Shown piece after piece: positions 1-8,368 of a DNA stretch of 33,801 nt. The stretch comes from Propionibacteriaceae bacterium. GTDB taxonomy: Bacteria > Actinomycetota > Actinomycetes > Propionibacteriales > Propionibacteriaceae. The notes below the pieces were generated by a model, which was given only the letters and a program-made list of their open reading frames with translations, searched no databases and was not told the DNA's origin. Positions within the stretch are counted from its first letter, which is position 1. Every line of letters begins with the position of its first letter. The DNA is taken from the NCBI GenBank assembly GCA_031286045.1, contig JAITVA010000310.1, forward strand, positions 1 through 33,801, written 5' to 3'. The translations under genes were made by a program, and so were the position numbers.

Positions 1-1063
1 ACGTCTGCTCCGCCACACCCAAATCACCACGCCGCAAAGCAACCTTCGCCACATTATCAAGACTCACAGACAAGTCACGAGCCGACTCAGGCGTACCCAA
101 CTGCCGATTAAGATCCTCACCTCGGGTTCGCTCGCGGTCGACTAGCCTTCTACTGACATCTAGCCCAATCCCCAAACTATTGGAGTGTCTGAAAATACTG
201 TCGTATGTGCGGAGAGCAAAGCTATCTGCAGCAGGCTGATCAAGACTGGATGCAGCGCCCTCCACTTCATTCACCGCCTCGATGATTAGGCTGTCCACCA
301 AGTCAGTCGACGCCCCGCTGCAACTCTCGACCGCAGCGGAAGCAAGGTTCACAAATAGGAGGCCGATATGCGAGGCGTACCCTTTGATGGTCATATCATG
401 TAGTTGTTGACGCGCACGAATTGGATTGTCGGGGAGGCTGCGATAGATCGCGTTGATGTCGTTGATGGCATTCTTGGCCTCCTGGTCAAACAGCGCCTCC
501 GGAACAACAATAGTGGGAGGTCGCCAGGGTCCAGTAATCTCATGGGTCATCGTGATGGCGTCATCCCAGACTCGCGGCTTGGGCAATTGGGCGGCGACCG
601 ACGGCTCGATCAAACGCGCAAAGCTCACGATTGACCACAAATCAGGAGCACGCAAAATCGCGAAATCTTGAAGATATGGCGGTGCCAGAACAACGCAGGC
701 CCCCCCGCCCAGCAGACGGGTGCGGAGCAAGTTGAGCGTCGCCAGCGCATCCAGGTTCGCGCGTGCAGTCGCGTGAACGAGATCGACCACCAGAACTCCG
801 GCGATAGGGAGATAGCGCGCAGCCCAGGATGAGAAACCCTCCGAATAGCGTTGAGTGTACGACCAACTTTCGGTGCTGGCGAGATTCTTCAGCCGTTGCA
901 TCATCAACAATAGATAGTGTTCAACATAGTCAAACTGGCCGTCAATGAACACAAAGGATACTGAAGGCCGTGACTCAAGCATCGCCAAGTGGTGCGCGAG
1001 GTCTCGCCACACGCAATCAAAACTATCGCGTGTCAGTCTTTGAGGGCTCTTTCCTTTTGTCAC
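1..1063 (-). CDS. TPR-repeat protein with an N-terminal degenerate ATPase/STAND-like region; C-terminus truncated by the window edge
   Basis: Hand translation from GTG at 1063 is open to position 1 (MTKGKSPQRLTRDSFDCVWRDLAHHLAML...VLVVDLVHATARANLDALATLNLLRTRLLGGGACVVLAPPYLQDFAILRAPDLWS...TPESARDLSVSLDNVAKVALRRGDLGVAEQT). LNLLRxxLL + APDLWS resembles STAND-like NTPases; the end resembles TPR units. GTGA overlap with the upstream ATPase stop. Not in the ORF track because it runs off the edge. Confidence 0.8.
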   Translation of the reverse strand, partial: MTKGKSPQRLTRDSFDCVWRDLAHHLAMLESRPSVSFVFIDGQFDYVEHYLLLMMQRLKNLASTESWSYTQRYSEGFSSWAARYLPIAGVLVVDLVHATARANLDALATLNLLRTRLLGGGACVVLAPPYLQDFAILRAPDLWSIVSFARLIEPSVAAQLPKPRVWDDAITMTHEITGPWRPPTIVVPEALFDQEAKNAINDINAIYRSLPDNPIRARQQLHDMTIKGYASHIGLLFVNLASAAVESCSGASTDLVDSLIIEAVNEVEGAASSLDQPAADSFALRTYDSIFRHSNSLGIGLDVSRRLVDRERTRGEDLNRQLGTPESARDLSVSLDNVAKVALRRGDLGVAEQT

Positions 1064-2397
1064 TTCGACGCAGACTCATGTGATTCGGAGCTCTCTCTCT
1101 CAATCAGTGGGACAAGGAGAGGGTGCACCCCCATCCAATCTTCACCGTTGCTGTACCGCAGAATCGCTCCGATCGACTGGAGATCCTCGTAGTCGGCCAT
1201 GTCATCGATTCCAGGCTCGTAAGGGGGTTCCCCAGGACTCTGGTGCCGTAGAACCGCGCGCAGGATCTTTCCTCGTTGTGCCGTGATGGTGTCTCCCGTC
1301 ATTCTTCTGCCCGCTTCCCGTGTAGCGAGCAACAGTTGTTCCTCCGTGACCGGGGCCGCATCAGTCATAAGTAAAACTCGCGTCAGCACCTCGAAGAGCG
1401 AACGAAAAAACCCTCCGGAAGCCAGAATGGCCTTCCGCTCAAGATCAGGTGAGGCAAAGAGGGACAGCGAATCCCCGCCAGGTGCTCGCTGTGCAAGAAC
1501 CCGGTGTAGTGCTTCTAGTCCCTCCTCGCACGGAGTTCCATCGCGCTCTTGGGTCTTGACGCAATACAAACGGAAGACCGGCCACGGAACGCGGTCTTGG
1601 ACATAAGCGGGCGCACAATAGACCGTGTGCAGATTGGGAAGTTCAAGGTCGTCACGATCATTGACGAAGACACTAATGACGGAATCTCGCACGGTCGCAT
1701 ACGTGCCTCCCCAACCCCTCCAGTGCTCTAGCGAGTCGATCACCAGAAGCGGAGTTAATGGGGACCTCCCTCGTAACGCAATGGCTGCTTCTGAGATGAG
1801 TGCATGCAATTCAGCACGCACCGTTGCTCGGTTCTGCCTCATCGCTCGCTCGACTATTTCACGCTGGCTTGGGTCGATATCAATGAAAGAAGGCAACTCA
1901 AAGGACATCGGGCCGACTGACACCGACCCAGACCCCAGTCGGTCAGGAAGGGCGAGATGGATTCGGTCAAAAGACTTCTTAAGCCGCGACCACCACGTCT
2001 GTGCGCCAATTGATTCCACCGGCACCTGCTGGACAACTTCCCTCAAGAATGCAGCGGCGATACTAGGCAGCAGCAGCCCAGGCGACAACGGCTGAGCCGG
2101 AGAAAGTAGGCTTTCCATGTCGATTCGCACATAGGCGCGACCATGCGCCATCGCGTCTCTGCCCAGCTTGATCAATTCAGTGCTTTTGCCGCTTCCTCGT
2201 GGGCCACACAACACCTGCGTGGTACTTGTCCCTGCTGAACGCTGGATGACACGTGACATCTGAGAGTCGGCAGACTCTTCCCCTCGAACACTAGAGTCAT
2301 CAATGTCTACAAAGTACTTTAGGTCTGGATCCGATTGCGCTGTGGCCGCAGCGGCGACGCTCTGGTAAAACTGAGTCACATACTTCTCATCAAGCAT
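1060..2397 (-). CDS. P-loop ATPase (AAA/STAND-like) of an ATPase + TPR pair
   Basis: 445 aa ORF with Walker A GPRGSGKSTEL and Walker B-like LLVIDSLEHW; overlaps the next gene by GTGA. Confidence 0.8.
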   Translation of the reverse strand: MLDEKYVTQFYQSVAAAATAQSDPDLKYFVDIDDSSVRGEESADSQMSRVIQRSAGTSTTQVLCGPRGSGKSTELIKLGRDAMAHGRAYVRIDMESLLSPAQPLSPGLLLPSIAAAFLREVVQQVPVESIGAQTWWSRLKKSFDRIHLALPDRLGSGSVSVGPMSFELPSFIDIDPSQREIVERAMRQNRATVRAELHALISEAAIALRGRSPLTPLLVIDSLEHWRGWGGTYATVRDSVISVFVNDRDDLELPNLHTVYCAPAYVQDRVPWPVFRLYCVKTQERDGTPCEEGLEALHRVLAQRAPGGDSLSLFASPDLERKAILASGGFFRSLFEVLTRVLLMTDAAPVTEEQLLLATREAGRRMTGDTITAQRGKILRAVLRHQSPGEPPYEPGIDDMADYEDLQSIGAILRYSNGEDWMGVHPLLVPLIERESSESHESASK

Positions 2398-2453
2398 GCC
2401 AAAAGCATACCGTCCCAGCTAACTCAAAGTTGAGAATCCAGCGAGCATCGCAC

Positions 2454-2486
2454 GAAAGAGGAAGCTAAGTGTTCGCTTCGTCTTTC
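2454..2486. other. Stem-loop between uracil permease and ATPase genes, possible terminator/attenuator
   Basis: GAAAGAGGAAGC / GCTTCGTCTTTC, 11 of 12 paired, 9-nt loop; no T-tract. Confidence 0.4.
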
Positions 2487-2535
2487 TCGCGCAAAACATC
2501 CCTGAAACTGCGCAGTCGCTCGCCTGTTCAGACCA

Positions 2536-3876
2536 TCAGTGCTCTGCCTTGTGGCTGCGGGCGGCGAACTCATCTTCCTCGTACTGCCCCGACGATGAAC
2601 TCGGACTGGCTGGCTCGTCGAAGTCAGTGCCGCGCCACTTAGCGATCGACCTCATGAGGTGATACATCACGATGGCTCCGATCGAGCCGACGGCGATGCC
2701 ACCGAAGCTGGCCTCACCGATGTTGAAGGAGAAATCGCCGATCCCGGCGATCAACGCGACGGCGGCTGTGAAGAGGTTGATGGGTGAAGAGAAGTTGACG
2801 TGATTCTCAACCCAGATGCGCGCCCCCAACATGCCGATCATGCCGTAAAGCACGGTGCCCGCGCCGCCAAGCACACCGATGGGGATGGTGTTGATCAGCG
2901 CGCCGAATTTGGGGATGAGCGACAGTAGCAGGGCGAAGGCGCCAGCCACCCAGTAGACCGCCGTGGAGTAGATCCTGGTCGCCGCCATCACGCCGATATT
3001 CTCGGCATAGGTCGTCGTTCCCGACCCACCGCCAGCGCCGGCGAAGATCGTGGCCACGCCATCAGCCAACAACGCCCGGCCCATCAGCGGGTTCATGTCC
3101 TTGCCAGTCATCAGGGCGACAGACTTGACGTGGCCGACGTTCTCAGCGATCAAGACCAGGATGACGGGCAGAAACAGGCCGAGGACCGACCAGTCGACCT
3201 GTGGAGTCTGGAAATGCGGGAACCCGATCCAAGCGGCCTGACGCACTGGCTCAAAGTCGACCTGACCTTGGGCGAGCGCCGCGATGTAACCGATGATGAC
3301 CCCGATCAGGATCGACAGCCGACCGATCATTCCGCGGAAGATAACTGTGACAAGCAAGATCGCGACGATGGTGATCAGGGCCGTCCATTTGGCCGCCTTG
3401 ACGTTGTTCCAGGCGGCGGGCGCCAGATTGAATCCGATCAGCATGACGATCGTGCCGACCACGACCGAGGGCATGAGCTTCTCGATCCACCCCGCCCCCG
3501 CGACATGGACGACCAAACCAACCAGCGCCAGCAGCACACCGGCACAGACCACACCGAACAAGGCCGTTCCAAAAGAGCCCCCATCGGAGGCGACGGCGGC
3601 AGTGATCGGGGCGATGAAGGCGAAGGACGAACCCAGGTAGCTCGGCAACTTGTTGCCCGTGATGATCAGGAACAGGATTGTGCCGATGGCGGAGAAGAAC
3701 AGTGTGGTGGCCGGAGGGAACCCAGTCAGCAGCGGCACCAGGAAGGTCGAACCGAACATGGCGATGACGTGTTGCGCGCCAAAGCCGATCGTCCGTGGCC
3801 AACTGAGTCGCTCCGACGGGTCGACGACATCTCCAGGTTTGATGGATCCGTCGCCGTGCAAGGTCCAGATGGCCAT
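2536..3876 (-). CDS. uraA: Uracil/xanthine permease, NCS2 family
   Basis: 446 aa polytopic protein, GFGAQHVIAMFGSTFLVPLLTGFPP, SFAFIAP, FAGAGGGSGTTTYAENIGVMA; AAGGAG upstream of ATG. Confidence 0.92.
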   Translation of the reverse strand: MAIWTLHGDGSIKPGDVVDPSERLSWPRTIGFGAQHVIAMFGSTFLVPLLTGFPPATTLFFSAIGTILFLIITGNKLPSYLGSSFAFIAPITAAVASDGGSFGTALFGVVCAGVLLALVGLVVHVAGAGWIEKLMPSVVVGTIVMLIGFNLAPAAWNNVKAAKWTALITIVAILLVTVIFRGMIGRLSILIGVIIGYIAALAQGQVDFEPVRQAAWIGFPHFQTPQVDWSVLGLFLPVILVLIAENVGHVKSVALMTGKDMNPLMGRALLADGVATIFAGAGGGSGTTTYAENIGVMAATRIYSTAVYWVAGAFALLLSLIPKFGALINTIPIGVLGGAGTVLYGMIGMLGARIWVENHVNFSSPINLFTAAVALIAGIGDFSFNIGEASFGGIAVGSIGAIVMYHLMRSIAKWRGTDFDEPASPSSSSGQYEEDEFAARSHKAEH

Positions 3877-4156
3877 GGCAGCTCCTTCGTTCGCAGGGAA
3901 GCGCCCATGACCGTCGTGTCGCCTGTTGGCACACGGTCGAGCATCGGCTCCTCAGGTTCTGGGGGAACTCTAGAGCAGAGCTCCGACATTTTTGACGCGG
4001 CTGAGACGCGCCATTTTCGTGGCATCGGGTCCGACTATGATTAGGTTCTGATTTTCCTCATGACGGCGGCGACCCTACAACTTCTCTATCGCCAACGCAG
4101 CGACTGCACCAGGGGCCTCACCCACGGTCTTCTCATCGCGAAACGGGCGCCATTGC

Positions 4157-4180
4157 TAACCCAGATATATACTGAGGTTA
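4157..4180. promoter_or_regulatory. Dyad operator candidate of the TA operon, overlapping RBS and antitoxin start
   Basis: TAACC-CAG-ATATATA-CTG-(A)-GGTTA: nested arms with one inserted base; the last A is the A of the ATG. Confidence 0.6.
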
Positions 4181-4485
4181 TGTCAACCACCGTGATGAAC
4201 GTGAAAGTGGATGTCGACCTCAAGCGCGAGGCCCAATCACTCGCCAGAAGCCTAGGTATTCCTCTCAGCGCTGTCGTGTCGAGTTCTCTCAAGGCATTCG
4301 TCGCGGCCAGAGAAATCACCTTCCGGGACGATGAACGTCTCGCCCCGTCAGTTGAAGCAGAGCTCCTGCAAATGTCGGCGGACGCGCAAGCCGGTCAGTG
4401 GGACGACTTCTCGCCTAGTTTCGACAATAGCCACGAGGCCATCGCCTGGCTTCAAAGCGCTGTGGAGTCCGAGACCACCGCATGA
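4180..4485 (+). CDS. RelB/DinJ-family antitoxin
   Basis: MSTTVMNVKVDVDLKREAQSLARSLGIPLSAVVSSSLKAFVAAREITF; GAGG just upstream of ATG at 4180 (track ORF starts at 4060, upstream); ATGA overlap with toxin. Confidence 0.85.
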   Translation: MSTTVMNVKVDVDLKREAQSLARSLGIPLSAVVSSSLKAFVAAREITFRDDERLAPSVEAELLQMSADAQAGQWDDFSPSFDNSHEAIAWLQSAVESETTA

Positions 4486-4742
4486 ACGTGCGCTTCTCCA
4501 AACGTCTCGTCAAACAACTCGCGAAGCTATCCAAACGAATCCAAGCCACGACCTACACCCGAATTGACCTGATGCTGGCCAACCCAGACGACCCCATCCT
4601 GCGCCGCCACCGCCTCAAAGGCCATCTCCACCACCTCTGGAGCATCGACATCACCAGCGATGTTCGAGCCCTCTACGAAACCATCGGCGACGACGCCATC
4701 ATCTACCAGCTCATCGGCACTCACTCAGAACTATATAGGTAG
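4482..4742 (+). CDS. RelE/YafQ-family mRNA interferase toxin
   Basis: 86 aa; RRHRLKGHLHHLWSIDITSDVRALYETIGDDAIIYQLIGTHSELYR; 4-nt overlap with antitoxin. Confidence 0.87.
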   Translation: MNVRFSKRLVKQLAKLSKRIQATTYTRIDLMLANPDDPILRRHRLKGHLHHLWSIDITSDVRALYETIGDDAIIYQLIGTHSELYR

Positions 4743-4881
4743 TGCGCACTGAGAACGAGCGCGCGGGTTATCCGTCTCTACCGCAGTGGCTGTGTGGCGC
4801 GTCAAGCGGGAGTGCAGTGCCGTGAGTAAAGTAGCCCGGTCTCCACGACGGTGACATGGATAAGGCCTTGTCCAAGGTCGG

Positions 4882-4950
4882 GGTGACACAACTGGGCAAA
4901 GAGTGAGTCTTCAAGCGGCCATAGTCATACTTTGGCCTAGTTGTGTCACC
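4882..4950. repeat. Dispersed ~70-nt imperfect palindrome, copy 1
   Basis: GGTGACACAACTGGGCAAAG ... CTTTGGCCTAGTTGTGTCACC inverted arms. Confidence 0.75.
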
Positions 4951-4965
4951 GAAACCACTGGAAAC

Positions 4966-5032
4966 GGCGACACAACTAGGTCAATGTATGCATCTGGAGG
5001 TACGAAAGGACATACTTTGCCCAGTTGCCGCC
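4966..5032. repeat. Dispersed ~70-nt imperfect palindrome, copy 2
   Basis: GGCGACACAACTAGGTCAATGTATG ... CATACTTTGCCCAGTTGCCGCC; right arm is a diverged direct repeat of 4926-4950. Confidence 0.65.
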
Positions 5033-5238
5033 AGTTGCCATCAAGAGCCGTCTTGCTGACGGCACCGAATCGCGTCACTCGGGTGTCAGGTCGCGTCACT
5101 CGAGACGTCGAGTCGCCCACCCCTCAGCCATCCCCCACCAGCGTCAAAGCCACGACAGCGACATGGACAACCCTTACGAGCGCCAGGAACACAGTACGGG
5201 TCGCAGGAGAAACGCCAACTCGTTCTCAAACCGGCTCT

Positions 5239-5278
5239 TGGGTGTGGTCGACACAGTGGCCGTCGCCGACCACACCCA
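5239..5278 (-). terminator. Terminator-like stem-loop downstream of the 6-alpha-glucosyltransferase gene
   Basis: TGGGTGTGGTCG / CGACCACACCCA perfect 12-bp stem, 16-nt loop, about 15 nt past the stop codon; no strong T-tract. Confidence 0.5.
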
Positions 5279-5293
5279 TAGAAAACCACTGAA

Positions 5294-8185
5294 TCAGAAG
5301 GCTCCGAAAGTCGTGCCTGCGTCACCATGCTCTGGAGTGATGAGGATGTTGTTCCCGCCGGGCTCCCACGCGTCCACGGTATCGGGGAAACCAGTCTCGC
5401 CCCGCTTGACACATTTCCACTCGATGGCAGACGACGGCGGCAACCCCTCGATCACCCCAGTCCACGTGGGATATGCGCTGGGTTCAAGCTTGACCGCACT
5501 CGCTGCCGACCAGTTCCCCAGTTGTGGCGCACTTCCCACCACATAGACAGATTGACCGAAAGTGGTATTTCCATTCTCACAGGTGAACCGGGCCTGCACT
5601 GGAAGCTGATCAAGCGCGAACGCGAATGATTTCTCCAGATCAACGGACGAAGGATCCGCCTTAGCGACAATCACGCCACTGCCGGCGTTGTACCATCCAC
5701 TGCTAGCCAGATCAAAGCCTGTCTTATTCGGGTACTTCGTCAGAGTGACCCCGCCCAATGTCACCTGGGAGGCCTGACTCCCACCAGTCACCAACTCAAC
5801 CACAGTCGCCCGCGAAGTCGGCGCACCAGCGTAAGCGCCTGAGGCCGAACCCACTGTGACTGTCGCCGTATCCCCGGTCAGAATCTGACTGATATCTGTC
5901 GTTCGCACCGCCCCAGACTGATAGGCCGTGGTCGCCCCATCATCCTCGTAAAGCGTGAAACTGCTCGAGTTGTCGTCGGCGTAGACAGTGGCGATGAGCT
6001 CATCATGAACGGAGCCATCCGTTCGATGGCCAGCAATGTCTTTGGTTCCAGCATCCACGAACGCCTTGGGAATGATGGCGCCCGCTCGAGCATATGCTGG
6101 GAGCGTGAACACCCCGTTACGCCAGACGGGAACATCCCTGATCCACTGACCCGAACTCTCAATGCGCTCATTGGTGTGGATGTCGATCCACGATCCCACC
6201 GGTAGATAGACGTCCCGCGATCGCTCCGCCTGACCGGCCACGATAGCAATCAACAGATCCCGACCAAGCATCTTCTCATGACCCATTTCCCTGACTTCAG
6301 GGTCGTCTTGGTAGTAGTAGACCAGGGGTGGCGCCAGTGGTTCACCGAACTGGTTGGCACGATGGGCCAGTGAGTAGTAGTACGGAGCCAACTCATAGCG
6401 ACGCAACAAATTCTCGCGATTGCTCGCCTGATCACCGATCTTATCCGGTGTCGTCTCGAAACAGTTGCAGAGGTTTTCCGTGTGGGGCCGAATCGGAGTG
6501 TCGAACCAGGCACTGTCCGCGAACCACTGGGTGTACAACTCATCAAGATCACTGTCCAGCATTTCTCGCCGGAAACCACCGATATCGGACCCGTAGTAGT
6601 CGACGCCAGACATAGACATATGCATCTGAGCGTTCTGCTGGCTGGCCAGAGCCTTCATCGTCGAGCCTATATCAGCGGACCACATCGCCGCCCCAGTCCG
6701 CTGGATGCCAGCGGCGCCAGTTCTGGTGAGCAAGAATGGTCTGACGGTCTCCGAGTTGCGCTCATATCCGTCAGCGACGCTCTCCGCCCACAGAAGGCCA
6801 TAGACATTATGGTAGTCGGCATGCGCGTGCTTGCCTGGAAGGACGCCCGCTGTCCAATCTGCCTCGTCGTACATCTCCGGTTCACCCAGATCGAGCCAGT
6901 GGCCGAGCACCCCCTCGTCCACCAGGTGCTGGCGCTGCTCATCATGCCAAACCGCTCCTGCGGCCGGCTGTGTCCAGTCGATCATGCCACCCTTGCCCCA
7001 CCAAGGGTTGCCAGTCAGATAGACCGGCGCACACGTCGGACAGCCCGCTCGAACCAAGTAGCCGCTGGCTGCCATGGCCGCATGCTCAGGGAGGTTCTGC
7101 CCGACATAGGACTCCTCAATCGGAATGATGCCCACTCCGTCTTCGGCATAATCGGCGAGTTTGGCTGCTGGATTCGGAAAAGCCCGAATGTCCCAATCGA
7201 TACTACCCATGGCCGTGTCATCTGAGTTGGCAGTCACCCCACCAAACCACTGCACGTCGAGCATCGCTCCATCCACCGGAAAGGCTGACTCCCGTAGCCC
7301 TGCGATAGTGGAGTCCAACTCCGCCCAGTTGTCGAAGCCGAACTCCGAAGCCCACAGGCCAAAAGCCTTCATCGGTGGCACCGGTGGCAATCCGGTCAGT
7401 TCCATGTAGTCCTGACGCAGATCCGGCAGGTCTTCCCCAGACATGACGTACCAGCGGAGTTGATCGCCCCAGGTGCGCATGGTCCACGGATCCCCGGTCA
7501 GATTCCACTCCTGTTTGTAAATCTGGTCGACAAACAACCCATAGTTCGCATGGTTCGCGCCGACTGCGAACAAGACAGGAATTTGGGCATTGCCGACGGG
7601 GCCATTCTCATTGTCGTAGGTCATCGCATTGCCATAGTTGCCGCCTGGGCTTCGAACTCGTCCCACCCAATCGCCGTCGGCACTGCCACCAGTGAAAAAC
7701 TGTTGCCCTAAGCCATAGGCGTTCTCCATTGATCCCTGACTGATGTTGAGGCCTTTCCAACCCTGAGAAAGATCAGCCGGACAAACCTCATGAAGGCGCA
7801 GTTCGGGCATTCGAGTCGTGTCGGTGACGGTGACGCAAAGACTAGTCTGATCAACCCCGATCCGCAGATCAGCAGTCTCCACAGTCGAACCAAAGACCCG
7901 GTACACGCTCGGCCCCAGGTAATCAGTCTTCTCCACCTGGGCGGTGGTGAACAGCGGATCATTAGTCCCAGGGGATGTTCCAGCTCCAGCCACCTCAAAG
8001 TGAACAAGGTCGTCGTCGAGCACCTCCACAATAAGATAACTAGAACCGAGCAGGTATTGAGTCCTCTGAATCCCAAGCGGAGACGCCGCACTGGCTTCGA
8101 TCCGCGTCAAAGCGACACACGTTGCCGGCATAGTCAAAGCTGCGATCGCCACAATCAAAGGACGACGTAATCGCGAAGTAAACAT
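5294..8185 (-). CDS. ctsZ: Secreted GH31 6-alpha-glucosyltransferase (cycloalternan pathway), with C-terminal CBM20-like domain
   Basis: Signal peptide; EVLDDDLVHFEV, MLDVQWFGG, GHWLDLGEPEMYD, QMHMSMSGVDYYGSDIGGFRRE, RPHTENLCNCFETTPDKIG, FGQSVYVVGSAPQLGNW; resembles Bacillus globisporus CtsZ as I recall it. Confidence 0.88.
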   Translation of the reverse strand: MFTSRLRRPLIVAIAALTMPATCVALTRIEASAASPLGIQRTQYLLGSSYLIVEVLDDDLVHFEVAGAGTSPGTNDPLFTTAQVEKTDYLGPSVYRVFGSTVETADLRIGVDQTSLCVTVTDTTRMPELRLHEVCPADLSQGWKGLNISQGSMENAYGLGQQFFTGGSADGDWVGRVRSPGGNYGNAMTYDNENGPVGNAQIPVLFAVGANHANYGLFVDQIYKQEWNLTGDPWTMRTWGDQLRWYVMSGEDLPDLRQDYMELTGLPPVPPMKAFGLWASEFGFDNWAELDSTIAGLRESAFPVDGAMLDVQWFGGVTANSDDTAMGSIDWDIRAFPNPAAKLADYAEDGVGIIPIEESYVGQNLPEHAAMAASGYLVRAGCPTCAPVYLTGNPWWGKGGMIDWTQPAAGAVWHDEQRQHLVDEGVLGHWLDLGEPEMYDEADWTAGVLPGKHAHADYHNVYGLLWAESVADGYERNSETVRPFLLTRTGAAGIQRTGAAMWSADIGSTMKALASQQNAQMHMSMSGVDYYGSDIGGFRREMLDSDLDELYTQWFADSAWFDTPIRPHTENLCNCFETTPDKIGDQASNRENLLRRYELAPYYYSLAHRANQFGEPLAPPLVYYYQDDPEVREMGHEKMLGRDLLIAIVAGQAERSRDVYLPVGSWIDIHTNERIESSGQWIRDVPVWRNGVFTLPAYARAGAIIPKAFVDAGTKDIAGHRTDGSVHDELIATVYADDNSSSFTLYEDDGATTAYQSGAVRTTDISQILTGDTATVTVGSASGAYAGAPTSRATVVELVTGGSQASQVTLGGVTLTKYPNKTGFDLASSGWYNAGSGVIVAKADPSSVDLEKSFAFALDQLPVQARFTCENGNTTFGQSVYVVGSAPQLGNWSAASAVKLEPSAYPTWTGVIEGLPPSSAIEWKCVKRGETGFPDTVDAWEPGGNNILITPEHGDAGTTFGAF

Positions 8186-8245
8186 GTCAAGCCTTTCGTA
8201 AGGACTGGGCGGACCAAAGGCTCCGCCCCGGGCAATTCTGAGTAG

Positions 8246-8280
8246 GAGGCGAGGCCAAGAACCTTGTTGCGTCTCGCCTC
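8246..8280 (-). other. Intercistronic stem-loop 2 between the two secreted transferase genes
   Basis: GAGGCGAG / CTCGCCTC perfect 8-bp stem. Confidence 0.5.
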
Positions 8281-8298
8281 GCTCATTGATCTTGTGAT

Positions 8299-8340
8299 GA
8301 GGCTTCGGGTGGCCGGATGAACCAGTCCACCCGAAGCCTC
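8299..8340 (-). other. Intercistronic stem-loop 1 between the two secreted transferase genes
   Basis: GAGGCTTCGGGTGG / CCACCCGAAGCCTC perfect 14-bp stem, 14-nt loop. Confidence 0.7.
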
Positions 8341-8368
8341 GGCAGCAGCGCCATTCTGGGGAGCACCA

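Noticed and set aside
2454-2486. Canonical intrinsic terminator
   Set aside because: Good stem but no T-tract on either strand, so listed only as a stem-loop.
3130-4044. 304-aa plus-strand ORF, Asp/Gln/Arg-rich
   Set aside because: Antisense to the uracil permease; composition bias only.
4858-4909. Small peptide MDKALSKVGVTQLGKE
   Set aside because: Overlaps the palindromic element arm and has no clear RBS or conservation evidence.
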